A stretch of 64,000 bases of DNA from Acidovorax delafieldii (GCF_007993815.1 NZ_VJWE01000011.1:434001-498000), one strand, 5' to 3'; positions 46,818 to 56,357 are shown, counted from the stretch's first letter. The notes: generated from the sequence alone by a model not told the origin. Program-made: numbers and translations.

Positions 46818-48194
46818 ATGAGCAGACTTGTTGTTGTTTCCAACCGCCTTGCTGATCCTCGCAAGCCCGCCGCCGGGGGCCTAGCTGTGGCCCTGGGCGA
46901 AGCACTGAACCGGACCGGGGGACTCTGGTTTGGCTGGAGCGGCACCGTGGTCGAAGGTGGCACACCCGGCGAGGGCGAAATGCACACCCGCCAGGCAGGC
47001 GCCGTCACCCTGGCCACCGTGGACCTGTGCCGCGAAGACCACGACAGCTACTACCACGGCTACAGCAACAGCGTGCTGTGGCCGGTGTTTCATTACCGGC
47101 TGGACCTGGCCGACTTCAACGCCAGCTACATCGCAGGCTACCGGCGCGTGAACCAGATGTTTGCGCGCAAGCTGCTGCCGCTGCTGCGCGACGACGATGT
47201 GATCTGGGTGCACGACTACCACCTGATCCCGCTGGCCGCCGAGCTGCGCGCCATGGGCTGCAAGCAGCGCATCGGGTTCTTTCTGCACATCCCCATGCCG
47301 CCGCCGCTCATCATGGCGGCCATCCCGCAGCACGAGTGGCTGATGCGTTCACTGTTTGCCTACGACCTGGTGGGCCTGCAGAGCGAGGCCGATGTGGCGC
47401 ATTTCACGCGCTATGTGCGCAACGAAGGCAGCGCCGAAGCGGTGGACGAAAGGCGCGTGCGCGCCTTCGGCGCGACGGTGGTGGTGCAGTCGTTTCCCAT
47501 CGGTATCGATGTGGACGAGTTCACGCGCCTCACGCACGCCCCCGACGCGGTGGAGACCTACGAGAACATGCGCGACGAGTATTCGCGCAGACGCCTGCTG
47601 CTGGGCATTGACCGGCTCGACTACTCCAAGGGCATCCCGCACCGCGTACGGGCCTTCCGCGAGCTACTGGACCGCTACCCGGAAAACCGGGGCAGCGCGA
47701 CCATGATCATGATTGCCTCGCCCAGCCGTGACGACGTGCATGCCTATGCAGACTTGCGCCAAGAGTTGGAGGGCCTGTGCGGCTCGGTCAACGGCGACTA
47801 TGGCGAGCTGGACTGGATGCCCGTGCGCTATATCCACCGCATGGTGGCGCGCAAACGTGTGCCCGGCCTGTGCCGCGCCGCCGCCGTAGGGCTGGTCACA
47901 CCGCTGCGCGACGGCATGAACCTGGTGGCCAAGGAATACGTGGTGGCGCAAGACCCGGAAAACCCCGGCGTGCTGGTGCTGTCACGCTTTGCCGGTGCGG
48001 CAGAGCAGCTGAAAGAGGCGCTGCTGGTGAACCCCTACGACCCCCAGGGCATGGCCGACAGCATCCAGCAGGCGCTGCAGATGCCACTGGCCGAACGGCA
48101 GACGCGCCACCAGAGGCTCATGGCGCGCATCAAGGAACACGACGTGCACTGGTGGCGCAAGGCGTTTCTGGATGCGCTGCAGACGGCGGGCTAA
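46818..48194 (+). CDS. otsA: Alpha,alpha-trehalose-phosphate synthase
   Basis: Makes trehalose 6-phosphate from UDP-glucose and glucose 6-phosphate. 458 residues, GT20 family: N-terminal [32 protein letters not shown], and the donor-site block [15 protein letters not shown], then [14 protein letters not shown]. Full length. It lies 48 nt behind the GH15 gene with a GGAAG ribosome site. Third gene of the trehalose cassette, which serves osmotic and desiccation protection. Confidence 0.95.
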   Translation: MSRLVVVSNRLADPRKPAAGGLAVALGEALNRTGGLWFGWSGTVVEGGTPGEGEMHTRQAGAVTLATVDLCREDHDSYYHGYSNSVLWPVFHYRLDLADFNASYIAGYRRVNQMFARKLLPLLRDDDVIWVHDYHLIPLAAELRAMGCKQRIGFFLHIPMPPPLIMAAIPQHEWLMRSLFAYDLVGLQSEADVAHFTRYVRNEGSAEAVDERRVRAFGATVVVQSFPIGIDVDEFTRLTHAPDAVETYENMRDEYSRRRLLLGIDRLDYSKGIPHRVRAFRELLDRYPENRGSATMIMIASPSRDDVHAYADLRQELEGLCGSVNGDYGELDWMPVRYIHRMVARKRVPGLCRAAAVGLVTPLRDGMNLVAKEYVVAQDPENPGVLVLSRFAGAAEQLKEALLVNPYDPQGMADSIQQALQMPLAERQTRHQRLMARIKEHDVHWWRKAFLDALQTAG

Positions 48195-48229
48195 TTTGAG
48201 ATAGCAGGGCCGCAGCGGCGGCCGCTGCA

Positions 48230-48424
48230 CTACAACAGCTTGGTGATCAGACTGACCACAAAGCTCAGCAGCAGCGTGGATGCCAGCGGCACATCCCAGT
48301 CCCGCCCCAGCCACCGAAACCGGAAGTCCCCGGGCAACCGCCCAAAGCCCATGCGGCGCAGCAGCGGCGACAGCCAGCTGATGAACATCAGGGCCAGGAG
48401 AATGACGAGGAGCCAGCGGAACAT
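48230..48424 (-). CDS. DUF2905-family small membrane protein
   Basis: 64 residues, two membrane helices (MFRWLLVILLALMFISWLSP and ASTLLLSFVVSLITKLL) around a short GRLPGDFRFRWLGRDWDVPL stretch that defines DUF2905. Function unknown. The start is at MFRWLLV; the frame continues upstream into the next gene without a plausible start. A GCAGCGG/CCGCTGC hairpin (48212-48228) at its 3' side separates it from the convergent otsA. Confidence 0.85.
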   Translation of the reverse strand: MFRWLLVILLALMFISWLSPLLRRMGFGRLPGDFRFRWLGRDWDVPLASTLLLSFVVSLITKLL

Positions 48425-48456
48425 GGTGCGCCCAGTGTAGGCGCCACCGCATTCGA

Positions 48457-49254
48457 CTAGGCGATGGCGGTTTCGGCCAGTTGGGCCAGCGCCTGGGCAT
48501 GCAAATGTGGCGTGGCAGCGGCTACCACCCGCCCATCTGATGCCGCCGTGAGCGCGCGGCCCTGCCAGTCGGTAATGCGCCCGCCCGCGCCCTCGACCAG
48601 GCAGACCAGCGAGAGGTAATCGTACGGCTGCAGCCCTGCCTCCACCACCAGGTCCACGTGCCCCCCCGCCAGCTGGGCATAGGCATAGCAGTCGCCGCCA
48701 AACCGGCGCAGCGCGCACTGGCGGCTCAGCGCGTCAAAACGCTGCCAGTCGGCCGCACCAAAGGCGTCCGGAGAGGTGGTGTAGATGCGGGCCTGCGCCA
48801 GTTGCTCGCACCGGCTGGCCCGCACGGGCTGGCCATTGCACTGCGTCAGCTGGCCTGCCAGCCCCGTCCAGCGCTCACCCAGCACCGGCAAATCCATGAG
48901 CCCCAGCACGGGCCGCCCCTGGTGCAGCAGTGCAACGAGCGTGCCCCACAGCGGCGATCCGGTGATGAAGCTCTTGGTGCCGTCGATGGGATCGATCACC
49001 CACACGTACTCGGCGTCCAGCCGCTCGCGGCCATGCTCCTCGCCCAGGATGCCGTGCGTGGGTGCCTGCGCCCTCAGAACCGCGCGCATCGCAGCCTCGG
49101 CCTCGCGGTCGGCAATGGTGACCGGGCTCTCGTCCGCTTTGGTCAGCACATCCAGCGGGGTGCGGAAGTACCGCAGCGAGTGGACGCGGGCCGCATCGGC
49201 CAGGGCGTGCGCCAGGTCCAGGAAGGGGGAAACGGGGGTTGGCAAAGTGTTCAT
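48457..49254 (-). CDS. hisN: Inositol monophosphatase-family phosphatase (histidinol-phosphatase-like)
   Basis: 265 residues. Li+-sensitive phosphatase fold with motif GILGEEHG, the metal site WVIDPIDGTKSFITG (Asp and Gly-Thr), and GGDCYAYAQLAGGHVDLVVEAGLQPYD near the C-terminus. The sequence pattern fits the HisN-type histidinol-phosphatase subgroup better than suhB, though inositol or other sugar phosphates are possible. Start at MNTLPTPVSPF, with no better upstream option. Precedes the DUF2905 gene by 32 nt on the same strand. Confidence 0.85.
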   Translation of the reverse strand: MNTLPTPVSPFLDLAHALADAARVHSLRYFRTPLDVLTKADESPVTIADREAEAAMRAVLRAQAPTHGILGEEHGRERLDAEYVWVIDPIDGTKSFITGSPLWGTLVALLHQGRPVLGLMDLPVLGERWTGLAGQLTQCNGQPVRASRCEQLAQARIYTTSPDAFGAADWQRFDALSRQCALRRFGGDCYAYAQLAGGHVDLVVEAGLQPYDYLSLVCLVEGAGGRITDWQGRALTAASDGRVVAAATPHLHAQALAQLAETAIA

Positions 49255-49355
49255 GGGAATGTGCAAGGAAAGAGGTGCGGGCAGTGGTTGGGCAATGGGG
49301 AAGGGCCTACCGCTCGGCATGAACGGGTTGGCATATTTAGTGCTTGTGTATTTTC

Positions 49356-49377
49356 GTGCAAAAACAATAATTTGCAC
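49356..49377. promoter_or_regulatory. Candidate operator upstream of the AEP-type importer operon
   Basis: GTGCAAA (49356-49362) mirrors TTTGCAC (49371-49377) around an 8-nt AT-rich centre; a further half-site GTGCAA follows at 49380-49385. The block lies in an AT-rich promoter-like stretch about 95 nt before the first gene. The DeoR-type protein encoded at the operon's third gene boundary is the obvious candidate binder. Confidence 0.5.
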
Positions 49378-49471
49378 AAGTGCAATAAAACGCACACATT
49401 TGGTGAACAAATTCCCTGGCCTGCGGCGACCCCGCACTGTTTTTTGGCAACACACCGTTCTGGAGAAATTC

Positions 49472-50497
49472 ATGCGCACTCGCTCCTCCCTCTTTGCCGC
49501 CCTGCGCCTGCTGCCCGTGTTGGGCGCCTTGGCCTGCGGGCTGACCGCCGCCCGGGCGGGCACCGTCACGGCCTACACCGCGCTCGAAGAAGACGAGATC
49601 AAGGAATACCTGGCCGCCGCCAAAAAGGACTTGCCCGATGTGGATGTCAAAGTGCTGCGCCTGTCCACCGGCGACCTGGGCGCGCGCATCCTGGCCGAAG
49701 CTGCCAACCCGCAGCACGACGTGATCTGGGGCTGGGCGCTGACCAACACGCTGGACCCGCGCATCACCGCCCTGCTGGAGCCCTATAGCCCCAAGGGTAG
49801 CGACAAGCTGGCTGCCAAGGACAAGGCCGCCGATGGCAAATGGTTCACCACCACCGGCTACATGGCCGCGTTCTGTGTGAACACCGAGGTGCTCAAGGCA
49901 AAGAAGCTGCCCATGCCCACGTCGTGGAAGGACCTCACCAACCCCGTCTACAAGGGCGAGGTCGTCATGCCCAACCCGGTGTCCTCGGGCACAGGCTACC
50001 TGCAGATTGCCGCGCTGATCCAGTCGCGCGGCAATGACGAGGGCTGGAAGCTCATCAAGGCCATGGACGGCAACGTGGCGCAATACATCAAGTCGGGCTC
50101 GCGCCCCTGCAAGGCGGCGCGGGCGGGTGAGTTTGCGATTGGCACCTCGCTGGCGTTTGCGGCCATGCAGTCGGTGGACGAGGGCTACCCGGTCAAGATG
50201 GTGATCCCCACCGACGGCGCGGGCTATGAGCTGGAAGCCTCGGGCCTGATGGCCAGCTCCAAGAACAAGGCCGACGCCAAGCGTTTTCTGGACTGGACGC
50301 TGTCTCCCGGCGCAGCGCAGCTCTACACCAAGTACAAGGAAATCGTGACCGTGCCCGGCGTGCCGCAATCCAAGGCCGCTGCGGCGGCAGGCCTGCCCGC
50401 CGACCTCTCCAAGGTGCTCTACCCCATGGACTTTGCCAAGTCCGCCAAGGAACGCGACGCGATCCTGGGCGCCTGGCAAAAGACCATCGGCCGCTGA
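49472..50497 (+). CDS. ABC transporter substrate-binding protein, 2-aminoethylphosphonate type
   Basis: 341 residues with a signal peptide (residues 1-29, TAARA). It belongs to the iron(III)/AEP-type extracellular binding proteins (family 1): TVTAYTALEEDEIKEYL at the mature start, GDLGARILAEAANPQHDVIWG, PNPVSSGTGYLQIAAL, and SGLMASSKNKADAKRFLDW. This subgroup is annotated as AEP-binding, but the adjacent eutBC suggests it may carry ethanolamine or a related amine. First of three transport genes; start preceded by TGGAGAA. Confidence 0.85.
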   Translation: MRTRSSLFAALRLLPVLGALACGLTAARAGTVTAYTALEEDEIKEYLAAAKKDLPDVDVKVLRLSTGDLGARILAEAANPQHDVIWGWALTNTLDPRITALLEPYSPKGSDKLAAKDKAADGKWFTTTGYMAAFCVNTEVLKAKKLPMPTSWKDLTNPVYKGEVVMPNPVSSGTGYLQIAALIQSRGNDEGWKLIKAMDGNVAQYIKSGSRPCKAARAGEFAIGTSLAFAAMQSVDEGYPVKMVIPTDGAGYELEASGLMASSKNKADAKRFLDWTLSPGAAQLYTKYKEIVTVPGVPQSKAAAAAGLPADLSKVLYPMDFAKSAKERDAILGAWQKTIGR

Positions 50498-50549
50498 ACC
50501 GCTGTACCGAATCGCTGCACTGAACCGCACTCCCCGAGGACCACACACC

Positions 50550-51557
50550 ATGTCCCTGCAGATCACCGACCTGCACAAGAGCTTTGACGGCCAGGTCGCG
50601 CTCGAACGCATCCACCTCGCCGTGGGCGCCTCGGAGTTTGTATGCCTGCTCGGCCCCAGCGGATGCGGCAAGACCGCGCTGCTGCGCATCATCGCGGGGC
50701 TGCTGCCTTCCGATGGCGGCCGCATCACGCTGGGCGGCCGTGACCTGGCCACGCTGCCGGCGCGCGACCGGGGCTTTGGCATCGTGTTCCAGTCGTACTC
50801 GCTGTTCCCGCACATGACGGTGGCGCAGAACGTGGGCTACGGCCTGGCCATCCACCGCACACCGCCCGACGTGGTGCAGGCGCGCACGGCCGAGCTGCTG
50901 GACATGGTGAAGCTGGCCGACTATGGCGGGCGCTACCCGGCGCAGCTGTCGGGCGGCCAGCAACAGCGCGTGGCCATCGCGCGGGCACTGGCGGTGAACC
51001 CTTCGCTGCTGCTGCTCGACGAGCCCCTGTCGGCGCTGGATGCACGCGTGCGCGCTGACCTGCGCCATGAGCTGCGCGAGGTGCAGCGCCGCCTGGGCAT
51101 TCCCACCATCATGGTCACGCACGACCAGGAAGAGGCCCTGGCCATGGCCGACCGCATCGTCTGCATGCAGGGCGGGCGCATTGCACAGGCGGGCTCGCCG
51201 CGCGAGCTGTACCTGGCGCCGCGCACCCGCTTTGTGGCCAACTTCATGGGGCACAGCAACCTGCTGCCGCCCGCCCAGGCACGGCTGCTGCAGCCCGCGC
51301 TGGGCGGGGCCCCCGAAGGCATGGCGCCCGAATCGGCCCTGCTGTGCATCCGCCCCGAACGCCTGCAGCTGCAAGCCAGCGCGCAGGGCGCGGGCCGCGT
51401 CACCGGCACCACCTTCCTGGGCAGCATCCAGCGGGTGCAGCTGCGCTGGAACGACATGGACCTGCTGGCCGAATCCAGCAGCGCCAGCACCTGGGAGGCT
51501 GGCCAGAACGTGGACATCTCGGTGAGCGCGAAGGACTGCGCCTGGGTGCACGCATGA
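50550..51557 (+). CDS. ABC transporter ATP-binding protein, AEP/iron type
   Basis: 335 residues: ABC domain with Walker A GPSGCGKTALLRII, Q-loop FQSYSLFPH, signature LSGGQQQRVAIARAL and Walker B LLLLDEPLSALDARV, then a C-terminal TOBE domain (about 265-335). Energises the importer. The start at MSLQITDLHK is chosen; an earlier in-frame ATG lies inside the binding-protein gene. Its stop overlaps the permease start. Confidence 0.9.
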   Translation: MSLQITDLHKSFDGQVALERIHLAVGASEFVCLLGPSGCGKTALLRIIAGLLPSDGGRITLGGRDLATLPARDRGFGIVFQSYSLFPHMTVAQNVGYGLAIHRTPPDVVQARTAELLDMVKLADYGGRYPAQLSGGQQQRVAIARALAVNPSLLLLDEPLSALDARVRADLRHELREVQRRLGIPTIMVTHDQEEALAMADRIVCMQGGRIAQAGSPRELYLAPRTRFVANFMGHSNLLPPAQARLLQPALGGAPEGMAPESALLCIRPERLQLQASAQGAGRVTGTTFLGSIQRVQLRWNDMDLLAESSSASTWEAGQNVDISVSAKDCAWVHA

Positions 51558-53221
51558 ACACCACCGCAGCCCTCCACCTGCCGCCCATGCATGCCAGCGA
51601 GCGCTGGCTGCTGCGTGCCTGCCTGCTGCTGCCGCTGGCCGCGCTGGTGCTGTTCTTTGGCGTGCCCATGCTGGCCATTGCCTGGCGCAGCCTGGTGCAG
51701 GACACGGGCGGCATCGGCTGGGGCAACTACGCCGCGCTGCTCGACACCCCCGGCGTGTGGCGGGCCCTGGCCAACAGCCTGCTGCTGGGCGCGGTGACCA
51801 CGGCCGTCACGCTGGTGCTGGCCTTCGTGGTGGCGTTTGGACTGGAGCGCACCGGCATGCCGGGTCGCCGTTTTGTGACCGGGGCGCTGGCGCTGCCCAT
51901 GCTGGCACCCTCGCTGGTGCTGGGGCTGGGCTTGATCTTCCTGCTGGGGCGCAACGGCATCGTAGGCAAGATGCTGGGCGTACGACCCGAAATCTATGGT
52001 TTTTGGGGCCTGTTGATTGCGGACGTGCTCTATGCGCTGCCGCAGGCCGTGCTCATCATGCGCACCGCGCTGCGCCAGGGCGATGCCCGGCAGTACGACG
52101 CCGCCGAGGTGCTCGGCGCCACGCCCTGGCGGCAGTTTTGCGACATCACGCTGCCGCAGGCCCGCTACGGCCTGCTGAGCGCAGGGTTTGTAGTGTTCAC
52201 CATCACCATCACCGACTTTGGCAATGCCGTGGTCATTGGCGGCAACTTTGCCGTGCTGGCCACCGAGATCTACAACCAGGTCAGCGGGCAGATGAAGTTT
52301 GGCATGGGCGCGGTGGTGGGCATGCTGCTGCTGGCGCCCGCCGCGTTGTCGGTGTTCATCGAACGCATGGCCGCACAGCGCGCCGGGGCGGGGGCCGAAT
52401 CAGCCCTGCCGCCCACGCCCACGCACCGCCCGGGGCGCGATACCGCATTCTTCATCGCCTGCATGGGCATTGCGGGCAGCATCGTGGCCCTGGTGCTCAC
52501 GGTGGTGGTGGCCAGCTTCATTCGGCTGTGGCCCTACCGGCTGGACCTCACACTCAAGCACTACGACATCACCATTGCGGGGGGCTATGCGCCGCTGTGG
52601 ACCTCGGTGTGGGTGTCGGCGCTGGCCGCCAGCGTGGGCACGGTGATGCTGTTTGTGCTGTGTTTTGGCATCCGCCGCCTGCCGGGGCGGCTGGCGCAGG
52701 TGGCCACGGCGCTGTCGGCCTTGCCGGTGGGCGTGCCCGGGCTGGTGCTGGGGCTGGCCTATGTGTTCACCTTCAACACCGCCACCTGGCCCTGGGGCAT
52801 GCTGTATGGCACGGCCATCTTGCTGGCGCTGTGCAACTACTACCACTACCACACGCAGGGCTTCATGACCATGATGACCGGCATGCGCAACGTGCCCACC
52901 ACGCTGGAAGACGCCACCACCGTGCTGGGCGGTAGCACCGCCCGCGTGCTGCGCGATGTGTACCTGCCCGCGCTGCTGCCTACGCTGCTGGCGGTGCTGG
53001 TGTTCTTGTTCATGCGCTCCATGGTCACGCTGTCGGCGGTGATCTTCCTCATCACGCCCTCGCTGCCCATGGGGGCGGTGACGGTGATGCGGCTGGACGA
53101 AGCAGGGCTGACCTCGCAGGCGGCAGCGTTCTCTACCTGCATCATGGCGGTGGTGGGGTCGCTGGCGCTGCTGCTGCACTTTGGAGCGCAGCGCCGAAAA
53201 CCAGGTTCCAAGGCCGCCTAA
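51554..53221 (+). CDS. ABC transporter permease, fused two-domain type
   Basis: 555 residues, about twelve membrane helices in two BPD_transp_1 halves, each with the EAA loop: DAAEVLGATPWRQFCDITLPQ in the first and EDATTVLGGSTARVLRDVYLP in the second. The fused layout is typical of FbpB/AEP-type permeases. It forms the channel for the binding protein two genes upstream. ATG overlaps the ATPase stop. Confidence 0.9.
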   Translation: MNTTAALHLPPMHASERWLLRACLLLPLAALVLFFGVPMLAIAWRSLVQDTGGIGWGNYAALLDTPGVWRALANSLLLGAVTTAVTLVLAFVVAFGLERTGMPGRRFVTGALALPMLAPSLVLGLGLIFLLGRNGIVGKMLGVRPEIYGFWGLLIADVLYALPQAVLIMRTALRQGDARQYDAAEVLGATPWRQFCDITLPQARYGLLSAGFVVFTITITDFGNAVVIGGNFAVLATEIYNQVSGQMKFGMGAVVGMLLLAPAALSVFIERMAAQRAGAGAESALPPTPTHRPGRDTAFFIACMGIAGSIVALVLTVVVASFIRLWPYRLDLTLKHYDITIAGGYAPLWTSVWVSALAASVGTVMLFVLCFGIRRLPGRLAQVATALSALPVGVPGLVLGLAYVFTFNTATWPWGMLYGTAILLALCNYYHYHTQGFMTMMTGMRNVPTTLEDATTVLGGSTARVLRDVYLPALLPTLLAVLVFLFMRSMVTLSAVIFLITPSLPMGAVTVMRLDEAGLTSQAAAFSTCIMAVVGSLALLLHFGAQRRKPGSKAA

Positions 53222-53231
53222 CATCGCCACC

Positions 53232-54008
53232 ATGCTGCAAGAAGAACGTTTCCTCCGCATCCGCACCCTGCTGTCCACGCTCTCGCGCGTGAGCACGGAG
53301 CGCATTGCGCAAGACCTGGACGTGTCCCGCGAAACCGTGCGTCGCGACATCCTCGCGCTGGAGTCGCAGGGCATTTTGCGGCGCGTGCACGGGGGCGTGG
53401 TGGCCCAGGGGCCAGAGCCAGAACCCCCACTGGCCGTGCGCCAGGCCGTGCGCGCGCGTGAAAAGCGCGCCATCGCCCGCGCCGCCCTACAGCTGCTGCA
53501 GCCGGGGCAAACGCTGTTCATTGATGCGGGCAGCACCACCACCCTGCTGGCCGAAGCACTGTCCAGCCTGTCGGGCCTGACCATCATCACCAACGGGCTG
53601 AACGTGGCGCTCAAGCTCGCTGCGGCCGACGCAGGGCGCAACACGCGCAACGACGTGATCCTGCTCGGTGGCCGCACCGACCCTGCCGTGCAGGCCACGC
53701 ACGGCGACACCACCGTGGCCGAAATCCACCGCTACCGCGCCGATGTGGCCCTGCTCTCGCCCGTGGGCATCAGCGTGCACAGCGGCGCCACCAGCTTTGA
53801 ACACCACGAGGCCGCCGTGGCCCGCGCCATGGCCGCGCAGGCCAAAGAGCTGATCCTGCTGGCCGACCACAGCAAGGTGGGGCAAGCCAGCCGCGTGACC
53901 TATGCCAGCCTGGCCGACGTGGGCTCGCTGGTCACCGACGCAGGCGCCCGCGCCCTGCCCGCCTTCTCGGCACTGCAGGCAGCGGGCTGTCACATCGTAG
54001 TGGCCTGA
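53232..54008 (+). CDS. DeoR-family transcriptional regulator
   Basis: 258 residues. N-terminal helix-turn-helix (MLQEERFLRIRTLLSTLSRV, VSRETVRRDILALESQGILRRVHGG) and a C-terminal sugar-phosphate-isomerase-like sensor domain (DAGSTTTLLAEAL, LLADHSKVG). Effectors of DeoR proteins are usually phosphorylated metabolites. The gene sits between the importer and eutB, 10 and 26 nt from its neighbours, and probably controls the whole operon. Start at MLQEERF, the usual DeoR beginning. Confidence 0.9.
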   Translation: MLQEERFLRIRTLLSTLSRVSTERIAQDLDVSRETVRRDILALESQGILRRVHGGVVAQGPEPEPPLAVRQAVRAREKRAIARAALQLLQPGQTLFIDAGSTTTLLAEALSSLSGLTIITNGLNVALKLAAADAGRNTRNDVILLGGRTDPAVQATHGDTTVAEIHRYRADVALLSPVGISVHSGATSFEHHEAAVARAMAAQAKELILLADHSKVGQASRVTYASLADVGSLVTDAGARALPAFSALQAAGCHIVVA

Positions 54009-54034
54009 GGCATTCACAGGGGGCAGAGCACACC

Positions 54035-55444
54035 ATGGCCTACCAGCACACCATTGGCGGCGAGCGCTGGCAGTTCAGCGACCTGCGCGAGGTGATGGCC
54101 AAGGCCACGCCGCTGCGCTCGGGCGACGCCCTGGCAGGCGTGGCAGCCACATCGGCTGTGGAGCGCATGGCCGCGCGCCTGTGCCTGGCCGACATCCCCC
54201 TGACGCGCTTTCTGAGCGAGGCGCTCATCCCCTACGAAAGCGACGAGGTCACGCGCCTCATCCTCGACACCCACAACGCCGACGCGTTCGCGCCCCTCGC
54301 CCACCTCACCGTGGGGGACTTCCGCAACTGGCTGCTGGCCCACGGCACCGACAGCGCCATGCTCGCCGCCGTGGCACCCGGCATCACGCCCGAGATGGCG
54401 GCGGCCGTGAGCAAGCTCATGCGCAACCAGGACTTGATCGCCGTGGCGCGCAAGTGCCGCGTGGTCACGCGGTTTCGCAACACCATCGGCCTGCCGGGCC
54501 ACCTGGCCGTGCGGCTGCAGCCCAACCACCCTACGGACGACCTGCGCGGCATTGCGGCGTCGATGATCGACGGCCTGCTGTATGGCGCGGGCGACGCGGT
54601 GATTGGCGTGAACCCCGCCACCGACAGCATCGCCGCCCTGACCGGGCTGGTGCACATGCTGGGCGATGTGATCGAGCGGCTGCAGATCCCCACCCAGTCG
54701 TGTGTGCTCACGCATGTGACCAACACCATCCAGATGGTGGAGCAAGGCGCGCCAGTGGACCTGGTCTTCCAGTCGATTGCGGGCACCGAAGCGGCCAACG
54801 CGAGCTTTGGCATTTCGCTGGCGCTGCTCCAAGAAGCGCGCGAGGCGGCACTGTCCCTGCGGCGCGGAAAAAACTTTGGCGATGGAGTGGGCGACAACGT
54901 GATGTACTTTGAAACCGGCCAGGGCAGTGCCCTGTCGGCCAACGCGCACCACGGCGTGGACCAACAGACCTGCGAGGCGCGGGCCTATGGCGTGGCCCGC
55001 GCGTTTGCGCCGCTGCTCACCAACACGGTGGTCGGCTTCATCGGCCCCGAGTACCTGTACGACGGCAAGCAGATCATCCGCGCGGGCCTGGAAGACCACT
55101 TCTGCGGCAAGCTGCTGGGCGTGCCGCTGGGCTGCGACGTGTGCTACACCAACCACGCCGAGGCCGACTCGGACGACATGGACACGCTGATGACGCTGCT
55201 GGGCACGGCGGGCCTGACTTTCATCATGGGCGTGCCGGGGGCGGACGACATCATGCTCAACTACCAGAGTACTTCGTTCCACGACGCGCTGTATCTGCGC
55301 GAGGTGCTGGGCCTGCAGTGCGCACCCGAGTTTGGCGCCTGGCTGCAGCGCATGCACATCACCGATGCAGGCGGACGCCTGCTGCCTGCCCACGACCAAC
55401 ATCCGGCGCTGGCACAAATGCGGCAATGGAGGCTGGGCGCGTGA
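54035..55444 (+). CDS. eutB: Ethanolamine ammonia-lyase large subunit
   Basis: Adenosylcobalamin-dependent enzyme splitting ethanolamine into acetaldehyde and ammonia. 469 residues, TIM-barrel: LREVMAKATPLRSGDALAG at the start, ANHPTDDLRG-like PNHPTDDLRGIAASMIDGLLYG, VNPATDS, ETGQGSALSANAHHGVDQQT and CYTNHAEADSDDMD. Coupled to eutC by overlap. No eutA reactivase, microcompartment shell or aldehyde dehydrogenase gene is seen nearby. Confidence 0.96.
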   Translation: MAYQHTIGGERWQFSDLREVMAKATPLRSGDALAGVAATSAVERMAARLCLADIPLTRFLSEALIPYESDEVTRLILDTHNADAFAPLAHLTVGDFRNWLLAHGTDSAMLAAVAPGITPEMAAAVSKLMRNQDLIAVARKCRVVTRFRNTIGLPGHLAVRLQPNHPTDDLRGIAASMIDGLLYGAGDAVIGVNPATDSIAALTGLVHMLGDVIERLQIPTQSCVLTHVTNTIQMVEQGAPVDLVFQSIAGTEAANASFGISLALLQEAREAALSLRRGKNFGDGVGDNVMYFETGQGSALSANAHHGVDQQTCEARAYGVARAFAPLLTNTVVGFIGPEYLYDGKQIIRAGLEDHFCGKLLGVPLGCDVCYTNHAEADSDDMDTLMTLLGTAGLTFIMGVPGADDIMLNYQSTSFHDALYLREVLGLQCAPEFGAWLQRMHITDAGGRLLPAHDQHPALAQMRQWRLGA

Positions 55445-56259
55445 CACACGAACCAGCGCCACACGGCATCCCTCCCGACCCTTGGGACGACCTGCGCGCC
55501 CACACCCAGGCGCGCCTGGCCCTGGGGCGTGCGGGCGCAGCCCTGCCCACGGCCGAGCTGCTGCGTTTTGGCCTGGCCCACGCGCAGGCGCGCGATGCCG
55601 TGCACATCCCGCTGGCCGCAGAAGCGCTGGCCGCCCAACTGCAGGCCCAGGGCTGTGCGACGCTCCCCGTGCACAGCGCCGCCCCCGACCGCGCCACCTA
55701 CCTGCTGCGCCCCGACCTGGGCCGCCGCCTGTGCGACGCCGATGCGCAGGCGCTGCGCGTCCTGGGCGATCAGCACAGCGGCGGCCGCCCCGTGGACCTG
55801 CTGCTGGTGGTGGCCGACGGCCTCTCGTCCCTGGCCGTGGCGCGGCAGGCGCCACCGCTCATCGACGCGATTTGCCAACAGGCGCCCGCCGGCTGGCAGC
55901 TGGGCCCCGTGGTGATTGCCCAACAGGCCCGCGTGGCACTGGGTGACGAGGTGGGCGCGCTGTTGGGCGTGCGCCTGGTGGCGGTGCTGATCGGCGAGCG
56001 GCCAGGCCTCAGCTCGCCCGACAGCCTGGGCATCTACCTCACCTGTCACCCGCAGGTGGGGCGCAACGATGCGCAGCGCAACTGCATCTCCAACGTGCGG
56101 CCCGAGGGTCTGCCCCCCGCCGCCGCCGCTGCGCGCCTGTGGTGGCTGTGCCAGGAGGCGCGGCAACTGGGGCTGACGGGGGTGGGACTCAAGGACCGCA
56201 GCGATGGGATAACGCTGGTGGCGGGGAGCTCCCACAAGATCTCCGACCGTTCAGGCTGA
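55441..56259 (+). CDS. eutC: Ethanolamine ammonia-lyase small subunit
   Basis: 272 residues; forms the B12-binding part of the lyase with EutB. Typical blocks are WDDLRAHTQARLALGRAG, VVADGLSSLAV, IGERPGLSSPDSLGIYLT and NCISNVRPEGL. The start is a GTG at 55441 overlapping the eutB stop (GTGA); no ATG in this frame fits, the longer frame lying inside eutB. Last gene of the operon; a dispersed repeat follows 37 nt later. Confidence 0.94.
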   Translation: MTHEPAPHGIPPDPWDDLRAHTQARLALGRAGAALPTAELLRFGLAHAQARDAVHIPLAAEALAAQLQAQGCATLPVHSAAPDRATYLLRPDLGRRLCDADAQALRVLGDQHSGGRPVDLLLVVADGLSSLAVARQAPPLIDAICQQAPAGWQLGPVVIAQQARVALGDEVGALLGVRLVAVLIGERPGLSSPDSLGIYLTCHPQVGRNDAQRNCISNVRPEGLPPAAAAARLWWLCQEARQLGLTGVGLKDRSDGITLVAGSSHKISDRSG

Positions 56260-56295
56260 ACCGGTCAAAGCCAAGGAAACTTCAAGCCAAATTCG

Positions 56296-56336
56296 GCTCT
56301 AGCGCTTGCCCACCAAGCGCCTGCAGCTATCTTTCT
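56296..56336 (-). repeat. Short dispersed repeat, copy 7
   Basis: GCTCTAGCGCTTGCCCACCA, AGCGCCTGCAGCTATC and TTTCTCG. It shares the TAGCGCT, GCGCC and CAGCTAT blocks; intergenic, between the convergent ends of eutC and the methyltransferase gene. Confidence 0.6.
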
Positions 56337-56357
56337 CGAAGCACACGAATACCTGGA

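Noticed and set aside
48212-48228. GCAGCGG/CCGCTGC hairpin between otsA and the DUF2905 gene as a terminator
   Set aside because: Short stem with a 3-nt loop and no T-run on either strand; noted only as a possible hairpin.
54014-55855. 613-residue open frame antisense to eutB and eutC
   Set aside because: Arg/Pro/His-rich shadow; eutBC are complete on the other strand.
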